A stretch of 64,000 bases of DNA from the NCBI GenBank assembly GCA_046345315.1, contig JBKDKA010000145.1, positions 1 through 64,000 on the forward strand, in the 5' to 3' direction. The position numbers were made by a program, and so were the translations under genes. The DNA comes from F1-80-MAGs062 sp046345315. GTDB taxonomy: Bacteria > Planctomycetota > Planctomycetia > Planctomycetales > Planctomycetaceae. The notes beneath the pieces are model-generated. The model saw only the letters and a list, made by a program, of their open reading frames with translations. It was not told the origin of the DNA and did no database searches. This document shows positions 32,631 through 42,519 of this stretch, one piece after another (position 1 is the stretch's first letter; each line of letters begins with the position of its first letter).

Positions 32631-35252
32631 CTACTCTCGTGTCAGCGTTTCATCAAGATTCAGAAGTGTACCGGCAACAATGGTCATCGCAGCAAGATGC
32701 TGACGGTCTGAATGCTCGGCACTCGGGGTGGCCCCGACCTTCAGAAGTTCATCCGCAGCTGTCGGATCACTTCTGAAATCCTGCAACGCGCGGTGATACG
32801 CTTTGAGCAGAACGGATTCTTCAGAAGACGTCGGTTTTCTTGTCAGAACAACCTGAAACCCGAACTGCAGCTGGCTCTCGGCAGCTGTTCCGCCTTCGAC
32901 CAGCATCCGCTGAGCCAGAAACCGGGCCGCTTCCACATAAGTCGGATCGTTCATCAGGTTCAGTGCCTGAAGAGGCGTATTCGTTCGAGTTCTGCGCATG
33001 GTGCAGGATTCGCGAAACGGAGCGTCGAAGACAAGCATCGATGGGTTGGGAACAGATCGTTTCCAGTAGGTATACATCGAACGTCGATACAGATTTTCGC
33101 CTTTGTCTTCGACGTACGTATTCGTGCCGCTGCCGGCCGTTACCTGCTCATAAAGCCCGGGAGGATGGTACGGCTTCACAGAGGGCCCGCCGATTCGAGG
33201 GCTCAGAAGTCCGCTCACGAACAATGCCTGATCGCGCAGGAATTCTGACTGCAGCCGGAATCGCGCACCCCGTGAAAGCCACTGATTTTCCGAATCGCGT
33301 TCCTGAAGTGCAGCATCGCGAGCGGAGCTCTGTCGATATGTCGAACTCGTTACGATCAATCGAATCATGTGCTGAAAATCCCAACCGCTCCGAATGAACT
33401 CATCGGCAAGCCAGTCCAGAAGTTCAGGATGCGACGGCGCTGCTCCCTGTGTTCCGAAGTCCTCAGATGTTCGGACCAGACCGACGCCAAAGAAAGACTG
33501 CCAGAGTCGATTCATGGTGACTCGCGCAGGAAGCGGATTGGACGGATCAGTCAACCATCGTGCCAGCCCGAGCCGGTTTCGAGGAAGTTCCGACGACATC
33601 GAAGGCAGAATCTCCGGTGTCGCAGCCGTGACCTCCTCACCCGGCTTGTCATAAGCCCCGCGCATCAGAATTCGAGTCACTCTTGGCTGTGGCAGTTCAG
33701 CCATGACGAGAGTCGTTGGTATCTGCTCTTCCAGCTGCCGGATGAGTTCCGGAATCTTCTTCTGTCGTTCCTCAGAAGCCTGTTTGTTATCTGCAACCGG
33801 TAAAGGCTGGCCTGTTTCTGCGGAGACCGAAACCTGAGTTGTCGCGCTGGCCTGCAGCATCGCCAGTTCCGCCTTCAGATCCGCGATCTGTTTTTCAAGT
33901 TCGGGGGCCGGCAGTCGAATCACCGGTGGAGCACTCATCCGATAGTGTGCACCGTAATTTCCGATGCCACTCTCGGAGATGTTGTGAAAGAAAGCGAACA
34001 GACCGTAATAGTCGCGCTGAGTGAAGGGGTCGAACTTGTGGTCGTGGCAGCGAGCACACATCAAGGTCTGACCAAGCCAGATGGTTGCAGTCGTTTCGAC
34101 GCGATCAGCGCAGTATTCGGCAAGAAACTCTTCAGGAATGACTCCGCCTTCCTCATTCATCATGTGATTGCGGTGAAAGCCCGTGGCAATCTTCTGAGCC
34201 AGCGTTGGCTCGGTGAGCAGATCTCCCGCCAGCTGTTCCATCGTGAACTGATCAAACGGCATATTGGTGTTGAACGCTTCAATCACCCAGTCGCGCCAGG
34301 CATACATCTCCCGATCGCGATCCACCTGATACCCGTTCGTATCCGCAAACCGTGCGGCATCAAGCCAGTCCACAGCCATGCGTTCACCGTAGTGGGGTGA
34401 CTTCAGAAGGCGATCCATCAGTCGTTCGTACACAGCATCTACGCCAGCTCGCGGAGCATCAGCATTCGAGCGGATGGATTCTTCCGCAGCCTTTCCATCC
34501 GGAGTCACAGCGGAGCTCTGCTGGAACTCGCTGAAGAATTCTTCCTGCAGTTTCGATGAAGGAGGCAATCCCGTGAGATCAAGCGACAGGCGGCGAATCA
34601 CTGTGTTCACGTCGGCTTCGCGTGATGGATGGAGATTTTCCTGTTCCATCCGAGCAAGAACAAACTGATCAATCTCGTTTCTGCCCCAGTCTCGAGCCAC
34701 TGGCTGCGGAACTTCCGGACGCTGAATTGGAAGGTAGGACCAGTGCTGCTGATAACCTGCACCGGATCGAATCCACTCCTCCAGAACCTGTTTCTGAGCC
34801 GCCGTCAGGACTTTTCCCGAATCCGGTGGAGGCATGACGGTGTTCACGTCAGTGGAATGGATGCGTTCCATCAACATGCTGTTCTCGGGATGTCCGGGAA
34901 CGATGGCTCGAGAACCGGATTCAGCAGGCTCCGTGGAAAACTCCCGCAGGTCGAGACGCAGGCCACCCTTTCTTGCCTGGCGATCCGGACCGTGGCAATG
35001 GAAGCAGGCGTTGGAAAGAATCGGACGAATGTCGCGATTGAATTCCGGCTGAACCTGAGCCTCTTCGTTGGGACCCTTTCCGGATTGAATGTCCTCCGGA
35101 TTTGATTCTGTGGCGGTCGCCTGCTCAGCTGCGGAACACAGATCAGTCAATCCGGCCGGAATGAAAGCCAGGACGATGACCGCCAGTGCAAATGGCGACA
35201 TCCCTGGATTCCCCGGAGCGGCATCGAATGGATGCGACAGGAATCTGCTCAT
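32631..35252 (-). CDS. PSD1 and planctomycete cytochrome C domain protein (DUF1549/DUF1553)
   Basis: The ATG at 35252 follows a purine-rich AGAGGG site; a TTG at 35270 is the only alternative upstream. The 873-residue protein has a signal anchor (FALAVIVLAFIPAGLTDLCSA). A cytochrome c-like box NACFHCHGPD near residue 65 comes next, then the DUF1549 segment (WLDAARFADTNGYQVDRDREMYAWRDWVIEAFN). A second heme-like C-A-R-C-H-D-H-K-F-D-P box precedes the DUF1553 C-terminal half (NRLGLARWLTDPSNPLPARVTMNRLWQSFFGVGLV, TNTPLQALNLMNDPTYVEAAR). The order and length fit the family. It is exported and encoded with DUF1501. Confidence 0.95.
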   Translation of the reverse strand: MSRFLSHPFDAAPGNPGMSPFALAVIVLAFIPAGLTDLCSAAEQATATESNPEDIQSGKGPNEEAQVQPEFNRDIRPILSNACFHCHGPDRQARKGGLRLDLREFSTEPAESGSRAIVPGHPENSMLMERIHSTDVNTVMPPPDSGKVLTAAQKQVLEEWIRSGAGYQQHWSYLPIQRPEVPQPVARDWGRNEIDQFVLARMEQENLHPSREADVNTVIRRLSLDLTGLPPSSKLQEEFFSEFQQSSAVTPDGKAAEESIRSNADAPRAGVDAVYERLMDRLLKSPHYGERMAVDWLDAARFADTNGYQVDRDREMYAWRDWVIEAFNTNMPFDQFTMEQLAGDLLTEPTLAQKIATGFHRNHMMNEEGGVIPEEFLAEYCADRVETTATIWLGQTLMCARCHDHKFDPFTQRDYYGLFAFFHNISESGIGNYGAHYRMSAPPVIRLPAPELEKQIADLKAELAMLQASATTQVSVSAETGQPLPVADNKQASEERQKKIPELIRQLEEQIPTTLVMAELPQPRVTRILMRGAYDKPGEEVTAATPEILPSMSSELPRNRLGLARWLTDPSNPLPARVTMNRLWQSFFGVGLVRTSEDFGTQGAAPSHPELLDWLADEFIRSGWDFQHMIRLIVTSSTYRQSSARDAALQERDSENQWLSRGARFRLQSEFLRDQALFVSGLLSPRIGGPSVKPYHPPGLYEQVTAGSGTNTYVEDKGENLYRRSMYTYWKRSVPNPSMLVFDAPFRESCTMRRTRTNTPLQALNLMNDPTYVEAARFLAQRMLVEGGTAAESQLQFGFQVVLTRKPTSSEESVLLKAYHRALQDFRSDPTAADELLKVGATPSAEHSDRQHLAAMTIVAGTLLNLDETLTRE

Positions 35253-35873
35253 CTCCAGCCCTCTGTTCAAATTGACTCTGCCGGTACGCTGGATCGCAGT
35301 TCAAAACCGGCACCCTTCCAGCCGCAGAATTTCTCAGAAAATTCGCGTCTCTCGGAGAGCCAATGCCGGTTTCGAAACGACCTCTGTATGGATTTCGGGA
35401 ACTGATCGAACACCCCGGCGTCTTGACCAGGGGTTACCCGGAATCTGGTTTCCCCCGGAATATACCGTCCGAATCAAGCACATTCATGCCCTGAAATGCG
35501 ATGTTAAGGCGGTTTTGTCGTTTGATTCGGCGGGATCAGCAAAGCGAGGAAGCGGCAACACTGGAAACAGGATGTGCGCATCAATCGGAGAGCGGATCAG
35601 CAGCGGATTGCATTCTGAAGTCTGTCGGGATAGCCTTCCGCTATCAGGAACAATGCCGGAATTCCGGGCCTGACCTGAATCAGGGCTGACCCTCCGTTGG
35701 GGCAGAGCGCCTGAGCTCAGGGCCGAAAGGCTCATTTTTGAACTGCGACAGAAGCCAGTAGATGGGGAATTCTGAGAGTTTCAGAACTCGGAAATTCCCA
35801 CCCGCGAACCTGCTGTGTCGAACAGTCCGGGCCGCATCCAGACGCCGGACATCAAACTGCGAGAAATTGTGTC
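35253..35873. other. Intergenic region between divergent genes
   Basis: The roughly 620 bases show no supported gene. An imperfect inverted repeat occurs at about 35763-35800: GGGGAATTCTGAG against CTCGGAAATTCCC around a 10-base centre. It lies about 75 bases before the start of the disordered protein gene and could be a regulatory site or hairpin. Confidence 0.4.
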
Positions 35874-38141
35874 ATGAACCGACCAGAAGACGATTCACTG
35901 AACCGAAAAACGGAAAAAACGGACCCTCTGACCGAACACTATCAATGGCTGAAACCCGGGGAGGGTTCGGAACTGGGTGGTGAACTGCTGTTCGACGAGT
36001 ACGACGACAAACCTTCTTCTGTCGAAGCACTGCTTGCTGCCGGAAAGAGTGGCCATACGCACGACCATGACTGCAGTGATCACGATCATGACCATGACAC
36101 AAAGGGCCATGGTCAGCATTCCGAACCGCAGCTGAAATCAGCCAGCCTCGATTTCGATGAAGATATCGAAGACCTGATTATCTTCTCTGATGATGAAGAC
36201 GACGAGGAAGAAGACGAAGAGGAAGAAGAATTCGACGATGAGTCGTTTGAATTCGAGGGCTCCGAAGATGAAGAGCCTGTTTCGGCAGAGGCCGGCAAGC
36301 GCAGTTCGGCCAAAGCCGCCCTCGACGAAGAAGACGATGACGAAGAAGATGAGGACGAACTGGACGACGAGGATGACGACGACGACGATGATCTGGAAGA
36401 CGATGACGACGATGAGTTCGACGACGACGACGAGGAAGAGGACGACGATGAGTTCGAAGATGAACTCGATGATGAAGATCTTGTCTTTGGAGACGATGAG
36501 CCGGAATCAGCTCCGAGCAGAGTGACTCCCGCGTCGCGAAAGTCGGAAGAGAAGGCACCCGTTGCGTCCGTGTCTGATCCGCAGGCTCGCAGTGGTTCGG
36601 GATCACGCCGACCTCCAGCTGATGGCGGTCGTGCTGAAGGCGGTCGCTCCGACGGCGGTCGTGCTGAAGGTGGAAACCGTCATTCTCAGCCCGGTCGCAG
36701 GAAAGATGAAGCGGCTTCCGGATCGGATGACGATTACTGGGAACAGCTCGATCGCTGGGTCTGGACGGAAGCAGGAAGCACAGCAACCGGTAAACCGGCC
36801 GGTCGGAATGCGCAGAATCTCAGTTCAGACGACGATGAAGAAGATGATCTCGAGGAAGATTCGGCAACAGAATCTGCTGGCAGGGCTGCTGCAGACAAAG
36901 AGACGGCGGAAGACTCCGGAGAAGGGAATTCCGGACGCAGACGACGAGGTCGTCGCCGAGGCGGTCGTGGACGTGGTCGCCGCCCAGAACGCTCAGAGAA
37001 CCGATCGACTTCGCAGGAACGAGCTGATTCCGTAGAAGCCGAGGAAAGTGATGATGATCTGAACGACATCCTCTTCGAGGAAGATCAGGAGGATTTCGTC
37101 AGTGTGTCTGCTGGTAGCGCTCGAGCTCAGAGATCCTTGCCACCGGAACAGGAACGTTTGTCAGAATCAGCTGATCTGACTGAAGCTGACGAAGCTGATG
37201 ACGAAGAGTCGGACGGGGAAGAATCTGCGGAACGAACGTCTTCAGGTCGACGGCGTGGACGTCGCGGGCGACGTGGTCGGGGGCGTGGACGCGGTGGAGA
37301 TCGCCCGGCAGACTCATCAGCACCAGCAGCTCCTTCCGCGAAATCCGAAGTTGATCCGGATGAAGAGGACGACGCGGAAATCGGTTTCAGCGATGAAGAA
37401 ATCAGTTTTGACGAGGTCGAACCGCCACGAGGGCAGGATCGAAAGCGAGGCCGTGAACCAGTCTCCGGAAGACCACAGGGAAGTGATCGAGAGTCCGGGC
37501 GTGGCCGAGGTCGACGCGAGGAACGAGAATCCGCGAGACGAGAACCTGCAGCTCGTGGAGATGTCGTAGAAGCCGACCGCTTCAGCGACCGGGATCGTCA
37601 GGGGCCCGCCGACCGAGAACGCTCACGTGAAGGTCGTGACGGGCGCAGAGAACCGCGTTCTGCGACTGAGCGTCCGCAGCGACCTCAGCGTTCTTCAGAG
37701 CGAGAACGATCTCCGGCCGGTGAACGTTCACCCCAGCCGGAACGAACGCGTCCGGAACCGGTTTCGGAGCAATCTCGACCAGCCGCAAGAGAAGAACGAA
37801 GACCGGCTCGCGTACCGCAGGAGTCGGCAACAGCCGCAAAGGCGCGACCCGCCGATTACGATGAAGTCCCGACGTGGGAAGAAGCAATCGGTTATCTCGC
37901 CATCAAGCATCCTGCTGAAGACTTCAACCGCCGCTCCGGTGGACGCGGTGGTGGTCCTCGCGGGGGCGGTGGTGGTGGTCGAAGTGGTGGAAACCGTGGA
38001 TCTGATTCCCGTGGCAATGAAGGACGGTCTCAGGATCGATCCGAAAAATCCGGAGATTCTCGACCTGGTGATCATCGGAGCGGAGAAAGCGGGGGCCGTC
38101 CACCCCGCCGCAGAAACGAAAACTTCGGAAATAACACCTGA
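35874..38141 (+). CDS. Long disordered protein: His-rich, poly-Asp/Glu and Arg-Gly regions
   Basis: The 755-residue protein has four compositional zones. First is a His/Asp cluster at about 60-80 (HTHDHDCSDHDHDHD), suited to binding metal. Second is an Asp/Glu run to about 210. Third are alternating acidic and Arg-Gly-rich blocks (RRRRGRRRGGRGRGRRP near 360, RRRGRRGRRGRGRGRGGD near 465). Last come an Arg/Glu-rich stretch, a short conserved-looking patch DYDEVPTWEEAIGYLAIKHPAEDFN, and an RGG-box tail. No catalytic domain is seen. The TWEEAIGYL patch preceding an RGG tail recurs in planctomycete disordered proteins (from memory, unverified). RGG boxes suggest RNA binding; this is inference. Confidence 0.85.
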   Translation: MNRPEDDSLNRKTEKTDPLTEHYQWLKPGEGSELGGELLFDEYDDKPSSVEALLAAGKSGHTHDHDCSDHDHDHDTKGHGQHSEPQLKSASLDFDEDIEDLIIFSDDEDDEEEDEEEEEFDDESFEFEGSEDEEPVSAEAGKRSSAKAALDEEDDDEEDEDELDDEDDDDDDDLEDDDDDEFDDDDEEEDDDEFEDELDDEDLVFGDDEPESAPSRVTPASRKSEEKAPVASVSDPQARSGSGSRRPPADGGRAEGGRSDGGRAEGGNRHSQPGRRKDEAASGSDDDYWEQLDRWVWTEAGSTATGKPAGRNAQNLSSDDDEEDDLEEDSATESAGRAAADKETAEDSGEGNSGRRRRGRRRGGRGRGRRPERSENRSTSQERADSVEAEESDDDLNDILFEEDQEDFVSVSAGSARAQRSLPPEQERLSESADLTEADEADDEESDGEESAERTSSGRRRGRRGRRGRGRGRGGDRPADSSAPAAPSAKSEVDPDEEDDAEIGFSDEEISFDEVEPPRGQDRKRGREPVSGRPQGSDRESGRGRGRREERESARREPAARGDVVEADRFSDRDRQGPADRERSREGRDGRREPRSATERPQRPQRSSERERSPAGERSPQPERTRPEPVSEQSRPAAREERRPARVPQESATAAKARPADYDEVPTWEEAIGYLAIKHPAEDFNRRSGGRGGGPRGGGGGGRSGGNRGSDSRGNEGRSQDRSEKSGDSRPGDHRSGESGGRPPRRRNENFGNNT

Positions 38142-38231
38142 GTCAGCAGTGTGTCGAACCAGATCCGAGAATCTTGTGTCATCGATCACAGGTTGAGGGT
38201 CAGAAGTGCCGAAATTCAGGCGGGGAGTTAC

Positions 38232-38260
38232 TTGCGAAAGCTACTGTAAAACGGTAGGCT
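38232..38260 (+). promoter_or_regulatory. Putative sigma-70 promoter of tRNA-Asp
   Basis: A -35-like TTGCGA (38232-38237) and a -10-like TAGGCT (38255-38260) are separated by 17 bases. The expected start lies about six bases before the mature tRNA. Confidence 0.4.
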
Positions 38261-38272
38261 TTGCGGAAGCGA

Positions 38273-38346
38273 GGGGTCGTAGCTCAGTTGGTTAGAGCGC
38301 CAGCCTGTCACGTTGGAGGCCGCGGGTTCAAGTCCCGTCGACCTCG
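38273..38346 (+). tRNA. tRNA-Asp (GTC)
   Basis: The cloverleaf is complete. The acceptor arm GGGGTCG pairs with CGACCTC (one G-U), the D arm is GCTC/GAGC, the anticodon stem is CCAGC/GTTGG with loop CTGTCAC giving anticodon GTC, and the T arm GCGGG/CCCGT has loop TTCAAGT. The discriminator base is G. CCA is not encoded. An intrinsic terminator follows immediately. Confidence 0.97.
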
Positions 38347-38354
38347 CTGAATAG

Positions 38355-38390
38355 AAAGCCCGCTGAGACCTCGCGTTTCAGCGGGCTTTT
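38355..38390 (+). terminator. Intrinsic terminator after tRNA-Asp
   Basis: An 11-12 bp stem (AAGCCCGCTGA and TCAGCGGGCTT) with a loop of 11-12 bases ends in TTTT. It starts nine bases after the tRNA. Confidence 0.85.
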
Positions 38391-38492
38391 CGCATTTTCT
38401 GCTCTGTTGTTTCACCTGACACTGCTGAATCCCTGCCGGCAGAACTCAGGAGCTTCACCGCAGCTTCCCTCAGAATCCGAGGAATTCACGGC

Positions 38493-39707
38493 ATGTCTTT
38501 CACAGGTTGCCAATCACTGTTCCATTGCCATGTTCGATTCCCGAAAGACCGTCAGGGGCAAGTCATACACTGGCTAAGCTCGATTGTCGTGGTGGCTCTG
38601 TGTCTGCTCACTCAGCGGGCAAATGCAGAAGTTTTCCGAGTTTACATCGGGACGTACACAGGTGACGGAAGCAGCAGTCAGGGGATTTATCTCTGCGAGT
38701 TTGATACCGCGACCGGAAAGCTCACGGAACCGCGACTTGTCGCTGAGGAAGCGAATCCCTCATTTCTTGCGATTCATCCGAGTCAGAAATTCGTGTTCTG
38801 CGTGAACGAGCTGGTTGAGGGTGAGGGGCGAGCCAATGCCAGAGTCACTGCACTGAGCGTTCAGGCGGACGGTACTCTCAAACGGATCAATTCTCAGCCC
38901 ACGCTCGGCGGAGCCCCCTGCCACTGTAATGTGGATGCAACGGGTAAAAGTCTTCTGGTAGCCAATTACATCGGTGGTAATGTGATTGTGCTTCCGATTG
39001 AAGCCGATGGAACGCTTCGCCCCGCGTCTTCGAACATGGTTCATGGCCTCGAGAACTCAGGCGACGGAAAGAAAATTGTCTCACGAGCTCACTCCGTCAA
39101 TCTCAGCTCCGACAATCGGTTCGCCTACGTTGCTGACCTCGGGCTGGATCAGATCCTCGTTTACGAGCTGGATGCCGCCAAATCTGAACTGCGACCGGCG
39201 GATCCCCCGTTCACATCCGTGCATCCGGGTGGAGGTCCGAGACACTTCGCAATTCATCCATCCGGAAAGTTTGCCTATACCAACAATGAAACCACGCTGG
39301 TCGCAACGGCGTTTCGGCGAGATCCTGTCGATGGCAGTCTGACTGTGATTCAGGATATCTCCACACTTCCGGAAGCTCCGAAGCCGGGCATGAGCACAGC
39401 CGAGTGTCTGGTCCATCCGAATGGTGAGTTTCTTTACGTCAGCAACCGTGGTCACGAATCGATCGCCGTGTTTTCGATCGAATCGCAGACCGGACTGCTC
39501 ACGCATGTGCAGAACTCACCGACTGGCGGGAAAGAACCGCGCAATTTCGTCATCGATCCATCGGGACGCTGGATTCTGGCAGAGAATCAGAATTCCGACA
39601 GCATCCATGTACTGGCCATTGATCAGCAGACAGGTCGGCTGTCACTGACCGGCAATTCCATCACCGTGGGCCGTCCGGTCTGTATCCGAATGATGCCGGT
39701 GCCGTAA
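38493..39707 (+). CDS. Secreted lactonase, seven-bladed beta-propeller (YbhE/Pgl type)
   Basis: The 404-residue protein has a signal peptide (IVVVALCLLTQRANA) after an unusually long N-terminal stretch. The lactonase family repeat starts with VYIGTYTGDGSSSQGIYLCEFDTATGKL. Blade boxes PSFLAIHPSQKFVFCVNE, GGAPCHCNVDATGKSLLVANYIGGNV, AHSVNLSSDNRFAYVADLGLDQI, GGGPRHFAIHPSGKFAYTNNE and EPRNFVIDPSGRWILAENQNSDSI are all present. Cytoplasmic members hydrolyse 6-phosphogluconolactone. Planctomycetes carry many exported copies, so this one probably acts on other lactones in the periplasm (inference). Confidence 0.93.
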   Translation: MSFTGCQSLFHCHVRFPKDRQGQVIHWLSSIVVVALCLLTQRANAEVFRVYIGTYTGDGSSSQGIYLCEFDTATGKLTEPRLVAEEANPSFLAIHPSQKFVFCVNELVEGEGRANARVTALSVQADGTLKRINSQPTLGGAPCHCNVDATGKSLLVANYIGGNVIVLPIEADGTLRPASSNMVHGLENSGDGKKIVSRAHSVNLSSDNRFAYVADLGLDQILVYELDAAKSELRPADPPFTSVHPGGGPRHFAIHPSGKFAYTNNETTLVATAFRRDPVDGSLTVIQDISTLPEAPKPGMSTAECLVHPNGEFLYVSNRGHESIAVFSIESQTGLLTHVQNSPTGGKEPRNFVIDPSGRWILAENQNSDSIHVLAIDQQTGRLSLTGNSITVGRPVCIRMMPVP

Positions 39708-39747
39708 TGCTTCATTGAACCTCACTCTGATCAATCAACTCATCATG

Positions 39748-39996
39748 TCATCTTGGGAAAGCTGGGTCTGCCGGAAGTCCGGCTGCCTCAGCGGCACGAC
39801 AAAAGTAAGCAAAGCTCGCCATCAGATTGATCAGCTGATCGAGGTGTTCCGGACGATGATGTTTCAGAGCGTCTGCTGCACCTTGATCAGTTACTGCAAT
39901 GGGTGGCGATGCAGGATGCCGATCAGTGTTCATCAGAGTCCCATCTGCATCACTGAAGTCCGCCATGTCGCCATTGAGTGACAGGATCTGGTCCAT
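39748..39996 (-). CDS. Possible small hypothetical protein
   Basis: The minus-strand frame from an ATG at 39996 encodes 82 residues with an ordinary composition (MDQILSLNGDMADFSDADG..., HRPEHLDQLINLMASFAYFCRAAEAAGLP). The helical end looks protein-like, but no family is recognised and no clear ribosome site is seen. The frame extends upstream to 40230 with poorer composition. It may be chance. Confidence 0.35.
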   Translation of the reverse strand: MDQILSLNGDMADFSDADGTLMNTDRHPASPPIAVTDQGAADALKHHRPEHLDQLINLMASFAYFCRAAEAAGLPADPAFPR

Positions 39997-40381
39997 CAGG
40001 CTGGCACGGAACACACACAATACTGCACAAAATGCAGACGCTGTGGCTAAGTGACAGCGTATCTCTGCGGGCACGATTTTGAAGAGCCGAAATCGAAACG
40101 AACATCTTCGAAAGAAGTGTTCCGAAAGTCGATTGCGGGAATTCAACAGGACGGGAACCTCATCAGGAGACAAGTCACACTCCCGAAACTCGCTGAAGAT
40201 CAGGCATTCACGAAAATTTACGGTTCCCACTGTTGTGTAGCGCTAAGAAACCGCCCTGCTTCGATTCAAAGATCCTGACCACCGAGTGGCGGCCTCCGTA
40301 TATTGAGCTGCTCCGCATTCTGCGAACTGAGATGATCGAGCGGCGAAATACAATCAGTCGATGATCTCTTCTGAGTAACAG
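39997..40381. other. Intergenic region upstream of the acyl-AMP ligase gene
   Basis: No gene is supported in these 385 bases. They presumably carry the promoter of the fatty-acyl-AMP ligase gene, but no clear promoter could be read. Confidence 0.4.
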
Positions 40382-42301
40382 ATGTCCATCTTGGCTACAC
40401 TGGAACTGATTCATCGCAGGTCAGAACGTCCAGCGTTGCATTTCGGTCGTCACGCCCTGCCGGGAGCTCCAAACAGTTGTGAATGGTCCCTCAATGATTT
40501 TTGGAACGAATTACGAGCCTGTCAAAGCGATGCCGCGATGGACCGAGCATTGCGATTTCCAGAAAGCAGACCGGAGATGAGCTCAATCTGTTCCGTACTT
40601 GAAGACGCCGCATCCGCACTGCCTGAAAAACCCCTGTTCGTTTTTCCTGAAACGCGAACGCGACAGGCACTGCAGCTCACCTACAGCCAGCTTGCTCAGA
40701 AATCTATTGAAGCCGCACGAGCAATTGCGGAAGCGGCTGAGCCTGGTGATCGTGCATTGCTGCTGTTCCCCACTGGTCCGGATTTCTGGGCAGCATTCTT
40801 CGGATGTCTCCGACAGGGCATCATTTCCGTTCCTTTGCATACCCCGAACATCAACCGACCGAGCGAAGTTCTTCAGAATGTCTGTAATGACTGCTCCCCC
40901 ACACTTTTGATCACCGACGAAACGACAGCAGAACTGCTGCATCGTCGAAGGGAACGGCATCCATATCTCAATGGCATCCAGGTGATTGTTCCTGAATTCC
41001 GAAACAACATGGGAACATCTTTCAGGATGACAGCCGTCGATGCCTCCTCATTCCCGGCACTGATTCAGTACACATCCGGTTCAACGTCGCGACCGCGCGG
41101 AGTCACGATCAGCCATGATAATCTCATTTCCAACCTCAGAGTGATCAGTCGGCAGATGGAGATTCGCACTGACGAAGATCGAGGAGTCACATGGCTCCCC
41201 CACTACCATGATATGGGACTCGTCGGTGGCTATCTGGCAACACTTTACAGCCGAAACACAACACTCTGTCTGCCGCCCGAGGAATTTGCCATCAGACCTG
41301 CGCGATGGCTCGAACTGATTTCTGCATCTCGAGCCACGGTCTGTGGAGGCCCGAATTTCGCATATCAGCTGTGTGCCGACAGGGTTTCGGACGAAGACGC
41401 CTCGAGGCTCGACCTTTCGTCATGGCGAGTCGCCTATGTCGGAGCAGAACGGATCAGACCAGAAGCGATCGACAGGTTCACGGAAAAGTTTTCGCGTGCG
41501 GGCTTTCGCCGAAGGGCCTTCTTTCCCTGTTACGGTCTCGCAGAGGCCACCCTGATGGTCACTGGCGGTCCTGCATCGGCGACACCTCGGACGCGAGAGG
41601 TGAGCACTGAAGGATTAAGGAATCATCAGGTTGCACGGCCCTCGTGCGACAGCGATATCACACGAATCTGCGGAAGTGGCAGATTGATCGACGGTACGGC
41701 TGTTGTCGTGATTTCGGCAGAATCGAAAGGAATGCTGCCTGACGACGAGATTGGCGAAGTGTGTATTTCAGGACCGTCCGTCACTGACGGATATTGGCGT
41801 GACCTTGGCGACAATCGGTCATTTCGTGAAGTCCTTCGAAACGGCACTCAGCAGAGAATGCTGCTGACGGGTGATCTGGGATTTCTTAACGAAGGCGAAC
41901 TGTTCATCACGGGACGTTTGAAGGAACTCATCCAGATTCGCGGGCGCAACCTGTACCCCGAGGATATTGAACTTCAGGTAAGAAATGCTCACCCATCCGT
42001 GTCACAGGGCGCAGCGGTGGCCTTTTCTGTTGAAGATGACCGCCAGGAGAAACTCGTCATTGTGACAGAACTGAATCGATCGGAAGTGAATCAATCTGGT
42101 TCCTCCGACGCGATTGTGACGGCAATTCGGCAGCGGATCACCGAATGCTTCGGCGTCAGCCCCTTCGCGATACTGCTGGCTCGGCCGGGCAGAATTCCGC
42201 ATACAAGCAGCGGAAAACCAAGAAGAATGCTCGTTCGGGAAGCCTGGCTTCGAGGAGAGTTTTCCGCTGGTCCGTCAACGCGCCAGCGGGATTCTGACTG
42301 A
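40382..42301 (+). CDS. Fatty-acyl-AMP ligase-like adenylating enzyme
   Basis: The 639-residue protein belongs to the ANL adenylating family. The phosphate loop YTSGSTSRPRGVTISH lies near 228, PCYGLAEATLMVTGG near 381, and TGDLGFLNEGELFITGRLKELIQIRGRNLYPEDIE at about 495-530. LPHYHDMGLVGG (W-L-P-x-x-H-D-M-G-L) is the signature of fatty-acyl-AMP ligases (FAAL), which load acyl-AMP onto a carrier protein rather than CoA. An ATG at residue 66 (before SSICSVLEDAASALPEKP) may be the true start because family similarity begins there. A carrier protein and an MBOAT acyltransferase are encoded within 7 kb, suggesting a common acyl-transfer route. Confidence 0.92.
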   Translation: MSILATLELIHRRSERPALHFGRHALPGAPNSCEWSLNDFWNELRACQSDAAMDRALRFPESRPEMSSICSVLEDAASALPEKPLFVFPETRTRQALQLTYSQLAQKSIEAARAIAEAAEPGDRALLLFPTGPDFWAAFFGCLRQGIISVPLHTPNINRPSEVLQNVCNDCSPTLLITDETTAELLHRRRERHPYLNGIQVIVPEFRNNMGTSFRMTAVDASSFPALIQYTSGSTSRPRGVTISHDNLISNLRVISRQMEIRTDEDRGVTWLPHYHDMGLVGGYLATLYSRNTTLCLPPEEFAIRPARWLELISASRATVCGGPNFAYQLCADRVSDEDASRLDLSSWRVAYVGAERIRPEAIDRFTEKFSRAGFRRRAFFPCYGLAEATLMVTGGPASATPRTREVSTEGLRNHQVARPSCDSDITRICGSGRLIDGTAVVVISAESKGMLPDDEIGEVCISGPSVTDGYWRDLGDNRSFREVLRNGTQQRMLLTGDLGFLNEGELFITGRLKELIQIRGRNLYPEDIELQVRNAHPSVSQGAAVAFSVEDDRQEKLVIVTELNRSEVNQSGSSDAIVTAIRQRITECFGVSPFAILLARPGRIPHTSSGKPRRMLVREAWLRGEFSAGPSTRQRDSD

Positions 42302-42519
42302 GAATACCGTAGCCTCTCCGTTCTTCCATCCGTTTTTTGGGCTGCCAGATTTTTCTCACTGTTCACAGCAGTTTCTCGCGGATAGTATCTCTATGAATAT
42401 TAGTTGTGTAGTTTTGCCGGAGTCGCCTTCTGTGTTTGCAGGACTGCATTGTGAATAGGCATGCAGGGGTGCGGCATGGATCGCATGTGCTGTCTTTACA
42501 ATTTTTCTGGAGAGAGTCT

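Noticed and set aside
36178..37069. Long Ser/Arg-rich frames opposite the disordered protein gene
   Set aside because: They are the antisense reading of GAC/GAA-rich repeats.
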